Positions 10,355 through 62,005 of a stretch of 64,000 nucleotides of DNA are shown here, piece by piece. Under the pieces are notes generated by a model that ran no database searches, was not told where the DNA came from, and worked only from the letters and a program-made list of their open reading frames with translations. The DNA comes from Azorinus chamasolen. Its lineage: Eukaryota; Mollusca; Bivalvia; Cardiida; Solecurtidae. The DNA is taken from positions 17,819,743 through 17,883,742 of the forward strand of contig OY755240.1 of NCBI GenBank assembly GCA_963576725.1. Direction: 5' to 3'. The position numbers and the translations under genes were made by a program. Position 1 is the stretch's first letter, and each line of letters begins with the position of its first letter.

Positions 10355-12274
10355 ATGAACTGGAAAAAGTCCAAACTCACAATAGACCATCAGCTATACA
10401 GAGAACAGTGTGCCAAAGTCAACAGGCTACTAATTAAGTCAAAGATTGATTTTTACTCAGAGAAAGTTGAAGCATGCCAGGCAGACTCAAAAAGTCTTTT
10501 CAGAGTCACTAAGCATCTGCTAGGTTCAACTAGTGACATCTCATTGCCTAAGACTTCGTCCTCGAAGCATCTTGCACAAGAATTCAGTGACTTTTTCGTT
10601 GACAAAGTAGACAAAATACGTGCTGATATTGCATCAGGCACTGTATCCAGTGCGCCGATTGACACTGCGATGCAGCATTCAACAAACGTATTAGAAAAGT
10701 TTGCTACAGCTACAGTAGAAGAAGTAGGACAGATCATTTAGGCATCCCCCTGTAAGTCTTGCGAACTGGATCCAATACCTACATGGCTATTAAAGTCATG
10801 CCTTGATGAACTCCTACCGATTTTGACAAACATTGTAAACTCCTCTTTAGACAATGCCTATGTTCCAAAAAGTTTCAAAAGGTCACATGTCAGACCTATT
10901 TTAAAGAAACCAGATCTCGATTCAAATGAACTTAAGAATTATAGGCCTATATCAAATCTGCCATTTGTCTCCAAAGTGTTAGAAAAAGTGGTTGACAAAC
11001 ACATTGAGTCCCACCTGAACTCAAACAATCTACATGAGCACTATCAATCAGCATACCGAAAACATCACTCAACAGAGACTGCTCTTCTGAAAGTTCAGAA
11101 TGACATCCTTCTATCCCTAGATAAAGATGAAACAACAGTTCTGGTGATGCTTGACTTATCGGCTGCATTTGACACTATCGATCACGAAACATTGCTAAAG
11201 CGCCTTGAAAAAGACTTCGGAATCATTGGGAAACCCCTTGAGTGGGTGACCTCCTATCTAAATGACCGCTATCAAATAGTGTCAGTAGATGGGGAGTTGT
11301 CCACCCCAATTAATATGAAATATAGCGTGCCACAGGGATCGGTCCTTGGACCAAAAAACTACATCATGTACACAAAACCTGTCGGCTCAATCTGCAGAAA
11401 CCATGGGCTAAAGCACCATTTTTATGCCGATGACTCGCAATTATACCTGTCCTTTAAGCCCAAAGACATTTCCTGTCAACAAGAAGCTTTATCACGAGTT
11501 GAGATCTGTCTCAACGAAATAGTCTCTTGGATGCACCAGAACATGCTGAAGCTCAATACTGACAAAACTGAGGTCATCCTGTTTCATGCAAAAAACACAG
11601 TAGTACCTGAAGACATTCGTGTGCAAGTAGGCCCCTCCAAGATCAAACCGTCTTTGTGTATAAAGAATCTCGGTACATGGCTCGATTCACAAATGGATAT
11701 GGCATCACACATCAATTCGGTGTGTAGGTCTAGTTATGCACAGCTACGACGAATAGGTCATATAAGAAAGTACCTCTCACCTGATGCTACCAAGACTTTG
11801 GTGAACTCTCTGGTTACATCAAAAATAGATTACTGCAACTCATTGCTGCATGGAATTTCAAAAAGCACACTGCAGAAACTTCAAAGAGTTCAAAACACAA
11901 CAGCCCGCATCTTAACCAGGACTCCTCGATATGATCATATCACGCCTGTTTTGAAAGAACTTCATTGGCTTCCGGTTCAACATCGCATTGAAGTCAAAAT
12001 TCTGACACTTACGTATAAAGCCATGCACAATGAATCCGCCAAGTACATTGTCGACATGCTTGACGTGTATCGGCCCCGCAGAGAATTAAGGTCAGCAAGT
12101 AGCTCCTTGTCGTTGGTTGTACCAAAAAGTCGTAAGGTAAAATACGGTGAGAGAAGTTTCATGAATGCAGCTCCAAAACTCTGGAATGCTCTGCCATCAG
12201 GCATTAGAGATGCAAGCTCACTGGCATGTTTCAAAAGATCTCTGAAAACACATTTCTTCAACATATACTACTAG
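10355..12274 (+). pseudogene. LINE reverse transcriptase, one in-frame stop
   Basis: One reading frame runs from 10355 to 12274, broken only by TAG at 10739-10741. RT landmarks: FKRSHVRPILKKPDLD and NYRPISNLPFVSKVLEK (fingers), LDLSAAFDTIDH (motif A, catalytic Asp), VPQGSVLGP (motif B) and FYADDSQLYL (motif C, catalytic Asp pair). The thumb and C-terminal part follow, with KIDYCNSLLHGISKSTLQKL and LHWLPVQHRIEVKILTLTYK, typical of L2/CR1 RTs. N-terminal endonuclease is missing. With one stop the copy is young but inactive. Confidence 0.88.
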
Positions 12275-12363
12275 GACAGTTTAGGGAAAGTAGCTTATAA
12301 TCATCAATTCTCATACCTTACGATTCCGTTGCCATTGCAGCCCTTGGGATATGCTGTAGGAAT

Positions 12364-12880
12364 CAATCTCTCACTGACCGAATAGATAATCATGTGGTTC
12401 TTACCGGTTAGTGATTTCATATTAATTGTATATCATATTTATTGTATATATATTGCTTATAATTCACCGACTTGGTATAAATAATCATGTGGTTCCTACC
12501 AGTTGGTGATTTTATACTTATTGTATATTTATTGCATATCTTTCATTGACTGGGTGGATAATCATGCGGTTCCTACCGGTTAGTGGTTATACATTTATTG
12601 TATATCTATTCCATATCTTTCATTGACCGGGTGGATAATCATGTGGTTCCTACCGGTTAGTGATTTTATATTTATTGTATATATATTGCATACATTTCAT
12701 TGACTGGATGGACGACCATGCCGTTCATTCCGGTTTATGATTTCATATCTATTGTATATTTTTTGTATATCCTTCACTGACTGTCCGGCTAGTGATTTTT
12801 ATATTTATTGCACATCTATTGTAAATCTTCATTGTCTGGATAGATAATCATGCGGTTCATTCCGATTATTGATTTCATCC
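12364..12880 (+). repeat. minisatellite in LINE 3' UTR
   Basis: Six to seven imperfect units of about 75-90 bp, each with 'ATAATCATGTGGTTCCTACC', 'GGTTAGTGATTT' and a 'tatttattgtatatatattgcat' stretch. The 3' unit passes directly into the LINE tail, so the array is part of the element. Confidence 0.75.
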
Positions 12881-13274
12881 ATGTACAGCGCTTTTGAACG
12901 CACATATCCCGTGTGAAAAGAGCGCTATATAAATGTGGTATAATAATAATAATAATAATAACACAGTCAAACCAACATTTAGATGAGAAAAAATACAATA
13001 CATTGAATCCATGTTAGTCATCATTACAAGGCAATTATCTTTCTGTATAAGAGTGAATAATGTTGTTATTTTGTCATTCAAACATAGTATTATAGTATAT
13101 ACATATTCCTAAAACACAAGACCAACAGGTGTGTGATACTCCAAACCCTGTTTTAACTCAAATTCCTTACAAATGAAATACGTAGTTTTTGTCCTTACAA
13201 CCCATTTCAAGTGCGCTTAAAACATGATTTAGGATTACAAGGCTGGACTACATGTTAGAATAAGAGATACTTAC

Positions 13275-54115
<40,841 letters not shown>

Positions 54116-54479
54116 CTGCCGAAACACATACGAATGTATATGATGAACAGAAACTCTTTAATCTTTATTTACATAAAGATAGAAAATGATAGAAGATAAA
54201 AAGTTAATACGCTCATACAATACTTATTTATTCCAGCAACAATATTATTTGTTTTTATTAACAGACTTATATATTATCTACCAACATTTGTTTCCCTTTA
54301 ACATTGTGACTGGTTGAACCGAACAAATAGCTACAATACATTTTATATATTAAGATTTAGAATGTACTCGTAAATGGAATTAAAAATATTTTTTGTTAAA
54401 AAATCTATATTAAGTTTGTTATGTTGCTTTTTAGCAAAACATAATTGATGATACTATTAATGACTATAATAACTATTAA

Positions 54480-54720
54480 TTATGTTATATTATCTGAGGT
54501 TGGGCGACCCTAAACCGGTGTAAACCCCAGTGACAGTTATCACTGACCGTCCCAATGCGGTTCTTCCGTCTTCCCGCTAATGTCTGTTTGTAATGTCTTT
54601 GTGCGTCTCGTTGTGTCTTTTATATGCATATACATTTACTGTTTTTCGTCGTGGTGCTGGTCGGGCAGTTGTGTGTTTTGTATGTTGTGTTTCCTGCATT
54701 ACTCATACATGTACTATTGA
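54480..54720 (+). mobile_element. solo PLE 3' end
   Basis: 'ctgaggttgggcgaccctaaaccggtgtaaac', 'tcactgaccgtcccaatgcgg', 'tttactgtttttcgtcgtggtgctgg' and the terminal 'gcattactcatacatgtact' match PLE 3' UTRs. No coding part, consistent with severe 5' truncation. Confidence 0.65.
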
Positions 54721-55309
54721 TAAAAATAAGTACGTAAAAATGCATCGACAACGGGCGCCAATACTAGTCTGTAACTTTGAAAAGTGTGTTTTAATAATAC
54801 ATCTTAAGTGCTTGTTTGGAGGCCGTAACAAGTAGACCCGTACACACTTCTGAATGTCGTTATATTTCTGGTACTTAAATATCAATATTTAAATTAGTTT
54901 GCAAATTGAATACCGTTTAAAGACGATTTTTACAGTGTGTTTCCTTCCAATATTTATTCTTTTTTATATTTTGATATTTAAAGTATTCTGAATTGGAAAA
55001 AGAGGTGGTTACATACCTTGTTTTTGGAGTAATTACCATGGAACATAAACGTGTTTCCTGCCTTTTACATATGGGATAGTTCACACAATAGGACATCACT
55101 GATATTTCCGTAAATGTCTAAGAAACCTTTCTAAGATTTTTTTTCTCGAAACTTCACATGTTGTGTTTTAAAGTATCCGTAACATGAACTTATAAGGAAA
55201 TATGTGGGTTGCAGGCTTTGTTTTAAGTTATTGCTCAATTTATCACCTAGGGATGGTACTTTCCAACCAAAAAAGTATGATTTATGACGATGTATATTCA
55301 TGAGGAAAA

Positions 55310-56060
55310 ATTGTAAAGTCAAGCAGGCAAAGCCACATACAAGTGCAACCACCACCAAAACACCGATATATATCATCGCACACACACAACCACACATCCA
55401 AACGTACACACACACACTCACGAGTTGAACACAGAAAACACAAACAGACACACAAGAACTAGAGACAAACACTCCACACATGAACACAATCACAAGCACA
55501 AAAATGTAAGGCAAACAAAAGGAAGGGTGACAAAGAGAGTACCGCCTTGGCACGGCTAGTAGCAAAAACACCACTGGGGGTTTAAACCGGTTTACGGACG
55601 TCCTAACCTCACACTTCTCTCAAAGTCACCATAGCTTTACAAATAGTGTAAATAAAGCTATCCCCGCCGGACTTACCCACAACATAGACGACGGTGAACA
55701 CAGGACAACATGTAAAACATAGCATAATAACTGTGACAATCCGTCAAATATGTACTCAATGACTTTGCTGAAGTCAGAGCACCTGCAACTAAGGACACGA
55801 CAGGGAAAATGTAATATATGAGTCTGGTAAGCTCATCCCGTATCTGAGTTTAAGAGTATACCATCATAGAGTACTATCCTCAGTCTGTCATCGCGCAAGC
55901 AAAGAGGGAAGCGTAACTACCGACTGTAAAAGGGTCGATAACCAAACATGCAGTGCGTTGCAATATAATGGGGTCATAAACTTTCTTCTTAAATGTTTCA
56001 ATACGTTTTATAAACAAATCATGAAAATGGATATGACCCCGAAGTTTGTAGATAATACCC
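55310..56060 (-). mobile_element. Naiad-type PLE fragment P10 (RT C-terminus and 3' UTR)
   Basis: On the minus strand it starts inside KLRGHIHFHDLFIKRIETFK, ends the ORF with LVIDPFTVGSYASLFACAMT, then runs through a 3' UTR almost identical to that of P4, ending GCCTGCTTGACTTTAC at about 55315. It lies head-to-tail after P9. Confidence 0.8.
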
Positions 56061-56559
56061 TTTAAAAGTACAAAAATGAGTCATGCAGGAAACACCACAT
56101 ACAGAACAAACAGTCGTCCGGACAGCAACACAAGGAAACAGCAAATGTACATAAATATAAAAACACCAAGAGACGCACAAAGACAAAACAAACATACAAT
56201 AGGGGGAGATGGAAGTACCGCCTTGGAACGGTCAGTGACAAATATCACTGGGGGGTTAAACCGGTTTATGGGCGCCCAACCTCACACTTATTCCATTCCC
56301 ACCCGAAAAGCCAAACAGTGTAAATAAATGTATCCCCTATCCGACTAATCTACAACAACCGCGATGGCAAATACAGTGGTAAAGTGCATGTATAACGAAA
56401 ACATTTAAGTGAACAAACTGTATCCACCTATCGCTAGTGTACTCAATGATTGAGCTGCAAACAGAGTAACTGTAGAAATGTAATAAAGGGTACGACAAAA
56501 ACGAAATAGTACAGATATCCGACGTTCTCCTTCCGTTTCTGGACTTCATAGAGTACTAA

Positions 56560-58597
56560 ACCTTTCTTGTCGGCGTACATGCAAAGAGGCCAGCGTGATT
56601 GCCAACTGTAAAAGGGTTCACAACCAAACATGCAGTATGTTGTAGTACAACAGGATCATATCCCTTTTTAATGATTTTTAACATATTTGATGAACAAAGT
56701 GAGAAAATGGGTATGTCCAATAATTTTACAAAGTTTGTAAATCACATCACCATAAAATTCAGGATGTAACACACCGTGTCGCAGAAGCGCCTTGAAATTA
56801 CATTGGTAATTGCCAATAAGCGAGATATTTCGATAGTAAAATTTAGAAAAAGTTTTTCTTAGTTTATAGTATCTATAGCCTTGCTTAAGCAGTTTTTCAG
56901 TTAAAATGAGCTTTCGACTGTTAAAATCGTCAATAGATGAACCAGCTTTAGCAAAACGAAAAAGTTGAGATTTATAAACCCCGTAAGATGGAGCACGGGG
57001 AACATCCCCGTCAAGATGAGGAAAATTTACAATATTGAAATTAAAATCATCTCTTTTGTCCTATATTTTAGAAGAAATCATTCCATTATCAATTTTAAGG
57101 TCTAGATCAAGAAACGCAGCATAATTGTCGGACGGGTTAGCTTTATTCAATTTGAGTTCTTTAGGATAAATTGTAGGAATCAGAGCATCAAAGAAAGGGT
57201 TATCTAAGTTAAAAATATCATCCAAATATCGACAAGTTTCATTGAATGCTTTAATAAAATCTTCCTGTGATTGAGGATTCAAACGCAACATTAAAATCTC
57301 TCATAGCAGTACAAAAACAATTCTGTGACAAGTGGTGCACAATCCGTACCCATGGTAATACCAACTACCTGACGGCATATAGCATTCCCATAATGTACAA
57401 ATATGTTATCCAAAGGTTAGTGATTCACAAACTTCTGAGCACGTCCAATTAGTGTAATATTTCATTTGCTCGTCAGTGAAGAAAGCATTTTCAGCATTAC
57501 ATGTATAAATGATGTTTTTCCCGGGCAAATACTTTCTGGATTAACTTAGTAAGCTTATCCTTAATTAAAATTTGAGGAAGAATAGTAGAAAACTCGGACG
57601 TGCTTACAGTGGATGTAAGATACCTTTTGTTCTTAAATGTGTTTAAGACTTCTGAAGAGTTCTTAATAGACCAGAAGAGATTTATTCCAGAATTCCCTTA
57701 TCACAGTAGAATTTTACATGTTCCTTTACCTTTGTTAAACAAGAAGTCAAACGTATAGACAATTTAGTAGTTGTACATGGACTAGAAAGCGCAATGAAAC
57801 GCGCTGTATATGGTTTTTATGTAGTTATGGTAACCGATACATTGTAGGAAGTTTATGTCAAGTAATTTTAATATCGATTCCAAGTTGTTCACACTTTTTG
57901 ACATGGTCTGAAACGATAGTCTTTTCGTCAGTAGTAACTGAAATGTATGATTTGGTATTTATAATATCCTGCTTCAAGACATCGATATAATGTAATCGTC
58001 AAATAATAATCACATTATTCGATGCCTATCAGCAGCAACAACAACGAGTTTTGAATGGAAATCCTGTAAACCCTTTTAAGCTGTCTAAAAGAAATTCTAG
58101 GTTTAGGTGGAAGAAGGTGTTTATTAGAGCTATAAAAGGAAATGCGTTTGTCAATTATATCAAAAATTAGTTTTTTCAAACTAGAAAGAGCATTAGACTC
58201 AACATTTTCTCTTCGACACCACTTAATACTAAAAATGTGTAAAGCCTCCGCAATCTGAACTCGACAAGAGTTAAAATCTATCAAGGATGGTATTCTATAT
58301 TTGGGACCTTTATTCAAAAGAGATCGTAGACGTTTATCTTTAATTATCTCAAAATTACCAGTAATCACATGACCAGCCGGAGAATAGCAAATTTTGAGGT
58401 GGCGCAATCTCAATTATCAGGAATATTATCATTAATATTAAGGTCGGCCACAATTTTATTGTAGTTGAAAATTGTATTTCTGATGGGTTTGTTATATTTG
58501 TAGCAGATGATAGGTGGCTCTGTATTTTTAAAGAATTTAGAAATAGTGTCAATGGCATTTTTGTCTCAAAAAATACTTTGGAGGTCAATAAAATCAA
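56560..58597 (-). pseudogene. P9 linker and reverse transcriptase, frameshifted
   Basis: NIPDN-UGA-DC (58410-58412) starts the CxC linker. A 1-nt loss follows, then CYSPAGHVITGNFEIIKDKR and RIPSLIDFNSCRVQIAEALH (RT N-terminus). Motif A is degraded (EFSTILPQ where P8 has DFSTLYTTLPH). MLRLNPQSQEDFIKAF and motif C RYLDDIFNLDNPFF are intact at 57290-57190. The C-terminal part ends FGCEPFYSW-like in a shifted frame. Confidence 0.85.
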
Positions 58598-59240
58598 TAC
58601 CTTTATTAATAAAAGGAATTTTCAAGAAGAATCTTTGGTGTTCAGATAATGTGTCAATGTGCAGTCTGAGAACATGTAGAGCAAAGCTTTGTATCAAACT
58701 AGCCGTTCCTATGAGATGATCTGATCTAAAAATAATTTTATCGGCTTGCTTGTCAATTTCTTTTAATGAAGATATAGATAAGGAGGAAAGTCTAGAAAGC
58801 ATGACATGTTTACCAGAAGTTTGACGTAAAGTATGTAGATCAAGAATAGTCATTTTCAAACGAGATTTTCGTTTAATATTACCATTTTTGCGAATGCCAT
58901 GAGATCGAGATTTGCGTTTTCTTATAGAAAAAATGAAAAAAACTTTATCAAGTTCTTTTGAAATATTTCCAGTCTGGTAAATATTATCATTTAATCCTAA
59001 AGGAAAAGGTGTTTGCAATTTTTGATCCAATTTAATTCAGATATAAATCTAGCTTTTGACTTAAAGCTACTAGTAGCATCCTTAACATGTTTTATATGCT
59101 CAACAATTTGTACTAAAACTTCTTTAAACGAATAGCCAGATTTCCAAACGTTTTGGTACAATATTTGTTTTTAGTTTACGACTTCGATACTGATATGCAT
59201 GCTCACGAAATCGAGTCTTCAAAGCACGTCCTGTTAGTTC
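58566..59240 (-). pseudogene. P9 GIY-YIG C-terminal part and basic linker
   Basis: From TGRALKTRFREHAYQYRSRK (59236 downwards) through ENDSS-like and WIKKLQTPFPLGLNDNIYQT, to a basic run FFIFSIRKRKSRSHGIRKNG (a plausible nuclear localisation or nucleic-acid-binding segment). It continues into FLKIPFINKGIDFIDLQSIF. It supplies the region that copy P2 has lost. Confidence 0.78.
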
Positions 59241-59245
59241 TACAT

Positions 59246-60328
59246 CATAGGGGTCTGGACCGCTTCATGGGGATCTACATGTACTATATAATAACAAGGG
59301 TTCAACTAGCAGAACGGACATCCGTGTACCACAAGTACAAATTTCATATTTGTAAATATCGACAAATAGTCAAACAGGGAGAGCCGCACACGAAATGACA
59401 CCGCACCAAACACCATCTAACAAGAAACGGTAAAGTAACAAGACAAAACTCTCGCAATTTCAATGATAATTTTGTAATTCTTTCGGCTATTGAAAGGTAA
59501 TATATTTTACTATCAAATAAATATAATCTTCTCACGGTAACTTACGTGCAATTATCAATCCAACAACGATTTTCTCAAAATTCCACGTGTTTTCTGGGTC
59601 ATTGACAAACGTTCGTTCACCCCGTTTTCACTATATCACAGCCATAACCTGGCGATTTTCAGTTCAAAAGATGGTGTGGTTCAATAAAACAATCCAATTA
59701 TATCACCAATCTTCATTTGTTTTGTCCTCTAAATAAGTCAGCAACTAGCCTTTCTGTCTGTCGTTACGTTTCTATTTCGGATGCTGCCATTTTGCAACAA
59801 ATTTGAATGGAGCCATTTCATTGGATGAGCGAAGGAAAGGTTGGGAAATCCGTGACGTCACGTACAATGGCTCCTTCCTCGACGATTTGAAGCAAACTGA
59901 CAAAACTCGCTAATTTTACATCATTCGTTTAATGCTGGGGACTAAAAATTGGAGGTGGGCGATAGAATTGATTCGTTTTATTGAACCACGCCATTTTTTA
60001 AACTGCAAATTGCCAGGTTATTGCTGTGATATAGTGAAACCGGGGTGAACGAACGTTTGTCAATGACCCAAAAAAAACAAGTGAAATTTTGAGAAAATCA
60101 TTGTTGGATTGATACTTGTTCATAAGTCACGGTTATAAGATTATATTCATTTGATAGAAAAATATATTGGCTTTCAATAGCCGAAATACTATTATCATTT
60201 AAATTGTAAGAGTTATAGTCACATTTGTACTCGTGGTACACGGATATTCGTTCTGCTAGTTGGAACCCTTGTTATTATATTATTGTTATAGTACATATAG
60301 ACCCCAATGAAGCGGTCCAGGCCCCTGT
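59246..60328. mobile_element. 1.08-kb long-inverted-repeat DNA transposon with 9-bp TSD
   Basis: Flanked by GTTCTACAT at 59237-59245 and 60329-60337. Termini ATAGGGGTCTGGACCGCTTC and its counterpart at the right end (complement of 'gaagcggtccaggcccctgt') start inverted arms of about 350-460 bp that run to about 59705 and 59950. The centre (about 59706-59950) is non-coding. Long TIRs with a 9-bp duplication fit a Mutator-like nonautonomous element (inferred). It splits the GIY-YIG core of P9 between YV and TGR. Confidence 0.82.
59345..59448 (-). mobile_element. PLE 3'-terminal fragment nested in the transposon's left arm
   Basis: The complement of 'agtcaaacagggagagccgcacacgaaatgacaccgcaccaaacaccatc' matches P1's 3' UTR at 15195-15275. 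The right arm of the transposon lacks this stretch, so it was inserted after the inverted repeat formed. Confidence 0.65.
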
Positions 60329-60337
60329 GTTCTACAT

Positions 60338-60830
60338 ACTGTATACCGCAATTAGACGCATTTCAAGTTAATACATAAATAACGTTAGTAGTAGTACAAT
60401 CAACATCTGAGTTTATCTTAACATTAAATGTTCTACCATTAACAGTAGATTTTATAGTGGAATATGTTACTACAACATATGCACCTCTTAGCAAAGCACT
60501 TTTGGATAATTGGATACTCTCTGTGTCGCTTGTATAAGGACCGTTTACGAATAGAAGAAACATTTTGGATAACAGATTTTAAAGGTGAAAGTACAACTCT
60601 TGGTCCATTGAAAAAACATTTATTAATAGAAAGAGATGGTATGTGAAAAGACGATGCCGACTGAGGATTAAGTTGCTTTAAACGAGCATAAGGTTGAAGG
60701 GAAGAGAAATTAGTAATGTTTCTGGGTACTTGGGTACTTGTACAGACGACACATATTGCATATCTATAGCTTTCAATTCTATCAAAGGTATTTTAACTTT
60801 ATTCATATTGGAAAGTGATAGAGGGGCACC
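60338..60830 (-). pseudogene. P9 N-terminal domain and start of GIY-YIG with UGA
   Basis: Parallel to P2's 15960-16455. It reads STVNGRTFNVKINSDVDCTT, TNVIYVLT, then TGA (60365-60363), then NASNCGIQYV before the transposon. P2's upstream TGA (16365) is AGA here, so only the second UGA is shared. Confidence 0.8.
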
Positions 60831-61009
60831 TGCATTGTGTTCATCAACACGTCAATCACATTAGTATAGCTACCATGTGCATCAAAATATTGGTGAACAC
60901 AACACCTACCACTAGATGCATGGCATACTTTTGATAAGGTAAGAGGCGAATGAGAGTTGTGTATGTTACTTGCATATCCTGCAAGAGAATGATAACAACA
61001 TCGATTACG

Positions 61010-62005
61010 TGTACGGAGAGACTTGTTGAGAAATGCCTTTTTGCAGTAACGTCCGTAGATTGCAATTATATTTACTAATGAGTTGTAAATTTCGATAATA
61101 AAATTTATAAAACGTTTTCCTAAGTTTGTGATATCTGTAGCCTTGCTTAAGAAGTGTATCAGTTATAACTAAACTGCGACTGTTAAAATCTTCAAGCAAA
61201 GAACAGGCTCGGGCAAACCGAATAAATTGAAAAATATAAACCCCATGAGATGTAGAACGGGGCACGTCTCCTTCTAGAAACGGATAATTAACATTTTTAA
61301 AATTAAAAGCTTCTCTTTCATCGTATTTTTTGGACGAAACTTTATCATTTGTAATTGAAAGTTTCAAATCTAAAATTGAAGCTATACTGTCAGATTGATT
61401 CGCTTTGTTTAAAGACGGTTTTTTTGGGTAAATTGAAGAAAGCATAGTTTCAAAATTAGGATTATCTAAATTCAATGTATCGTCTAAATACCTTGAAGTT
61501 TTATTAAAAGCATTAACACTATCGGTCTGTGTGTCAGGTTTTAAGCTAAGCATAAAATCCCTCTCATAGCAATACAAAAACAAATCTGCAACAAGAGGGG
61601 CACAATTTGTACACATGGTTATACCAACAACTTGACGACATATGGTATCCCCATAACGCACAAATATATTATCTAAAAGAAAGGTAGGAGATCTACAAAC
61701 ATCAAGGCAAGTCCACATTGTGTAATGTTCAACTTCTGAATTCGAAAAGAACGAACGTTGAACATTACAAGCAATGGACACTTTGTTTTCTCTGGCAAAG
61801 GTTTTGTCAATTAATTTAACCAGTTTTTCCTTTATAAGATGGTGAGGTAGAGTAGTATAGAGTGTAGAGAAATCATAAGAGCTCAGTGAAGAAATGTTAT
61901 ACTGTTCATTTTCATCATCATTTGAATTTTTTATGGACCAAAAAACATTAATACCAAAATCTTCACATATTTTATCACAGTAACGTTTTTAACGTCTTTG
62001 ATCGT
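61010..62005 (-). mobile_element. Naiad-type PLE fragment P8 (RT), head-to-tail with P9
   Basis: The minus frame includes SSYDFSTLYTTLPHHLIKEK (RT motif A, Asp present), QVVGITMCTNCAPLVADLFL (motif B; PMG altered to TMC), RYLDDTLNLDNPNF (motif C) and GDVPRSTSHGVYIFQFIRFA. It stops abruptly at QKGISQ at about 61020, where the 5' end of P9 begins. This tandem truncated-copy arrangement corresponds to the 'pseudo-LTR' layout described for PLEs. Confidence 0.85.

Larger units (their letters stand above)
10340..12963 (+). mobile_element. 5'-truncated L2/CR1-type LINE
   Basis: It contains the 3' half of a non-LTR retrotransposon: a reverse transcriptase ORF (10355-12274), a long 3' UTR with a minisatellite, and a 3' end AGCGCTATATAAATGTGGTA followed by (ATA)n at about 12943-12961. 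That tail type is characteristic of the L2/CR1 group. Endonuclease and ORF1 are absent, so the copy was truncated on insertion. It sits between the P2X7-tail gene and the last recognised RNF213-like exon. Confidence 0.85.
56070..61009 (-). mobile_element. near full-length Naiad-type PLE P9, split by a DNA transposon
   Basis: The 5' end CACGTAATCGATGTTGTTAT at about 61009 equals that of P2. Order on the minus strand: 5' region, N-terminal domain and GIY-YIG start (60830-60338), interruption 59246-60328, GIY-YIG remainder (59240-59030), basic linker with 'FFIFSIRKRKSRS' (about 58930), CxC linker (58412), RT (58380-56560), 3' UTR to 'gcatgactca' near 56076. Without the insertion the element is about 3.85 kb. 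Several frameshifts and stops make it inactive. Confidence 0.87.

Noticed and set aside
56070..56330. SECIS element in the PLE 3' UTR
   Set aside because: I looked for the TGA..AA..GA kink-turn pattern by eye but could not fold a convincing structure; left as a computation to run.
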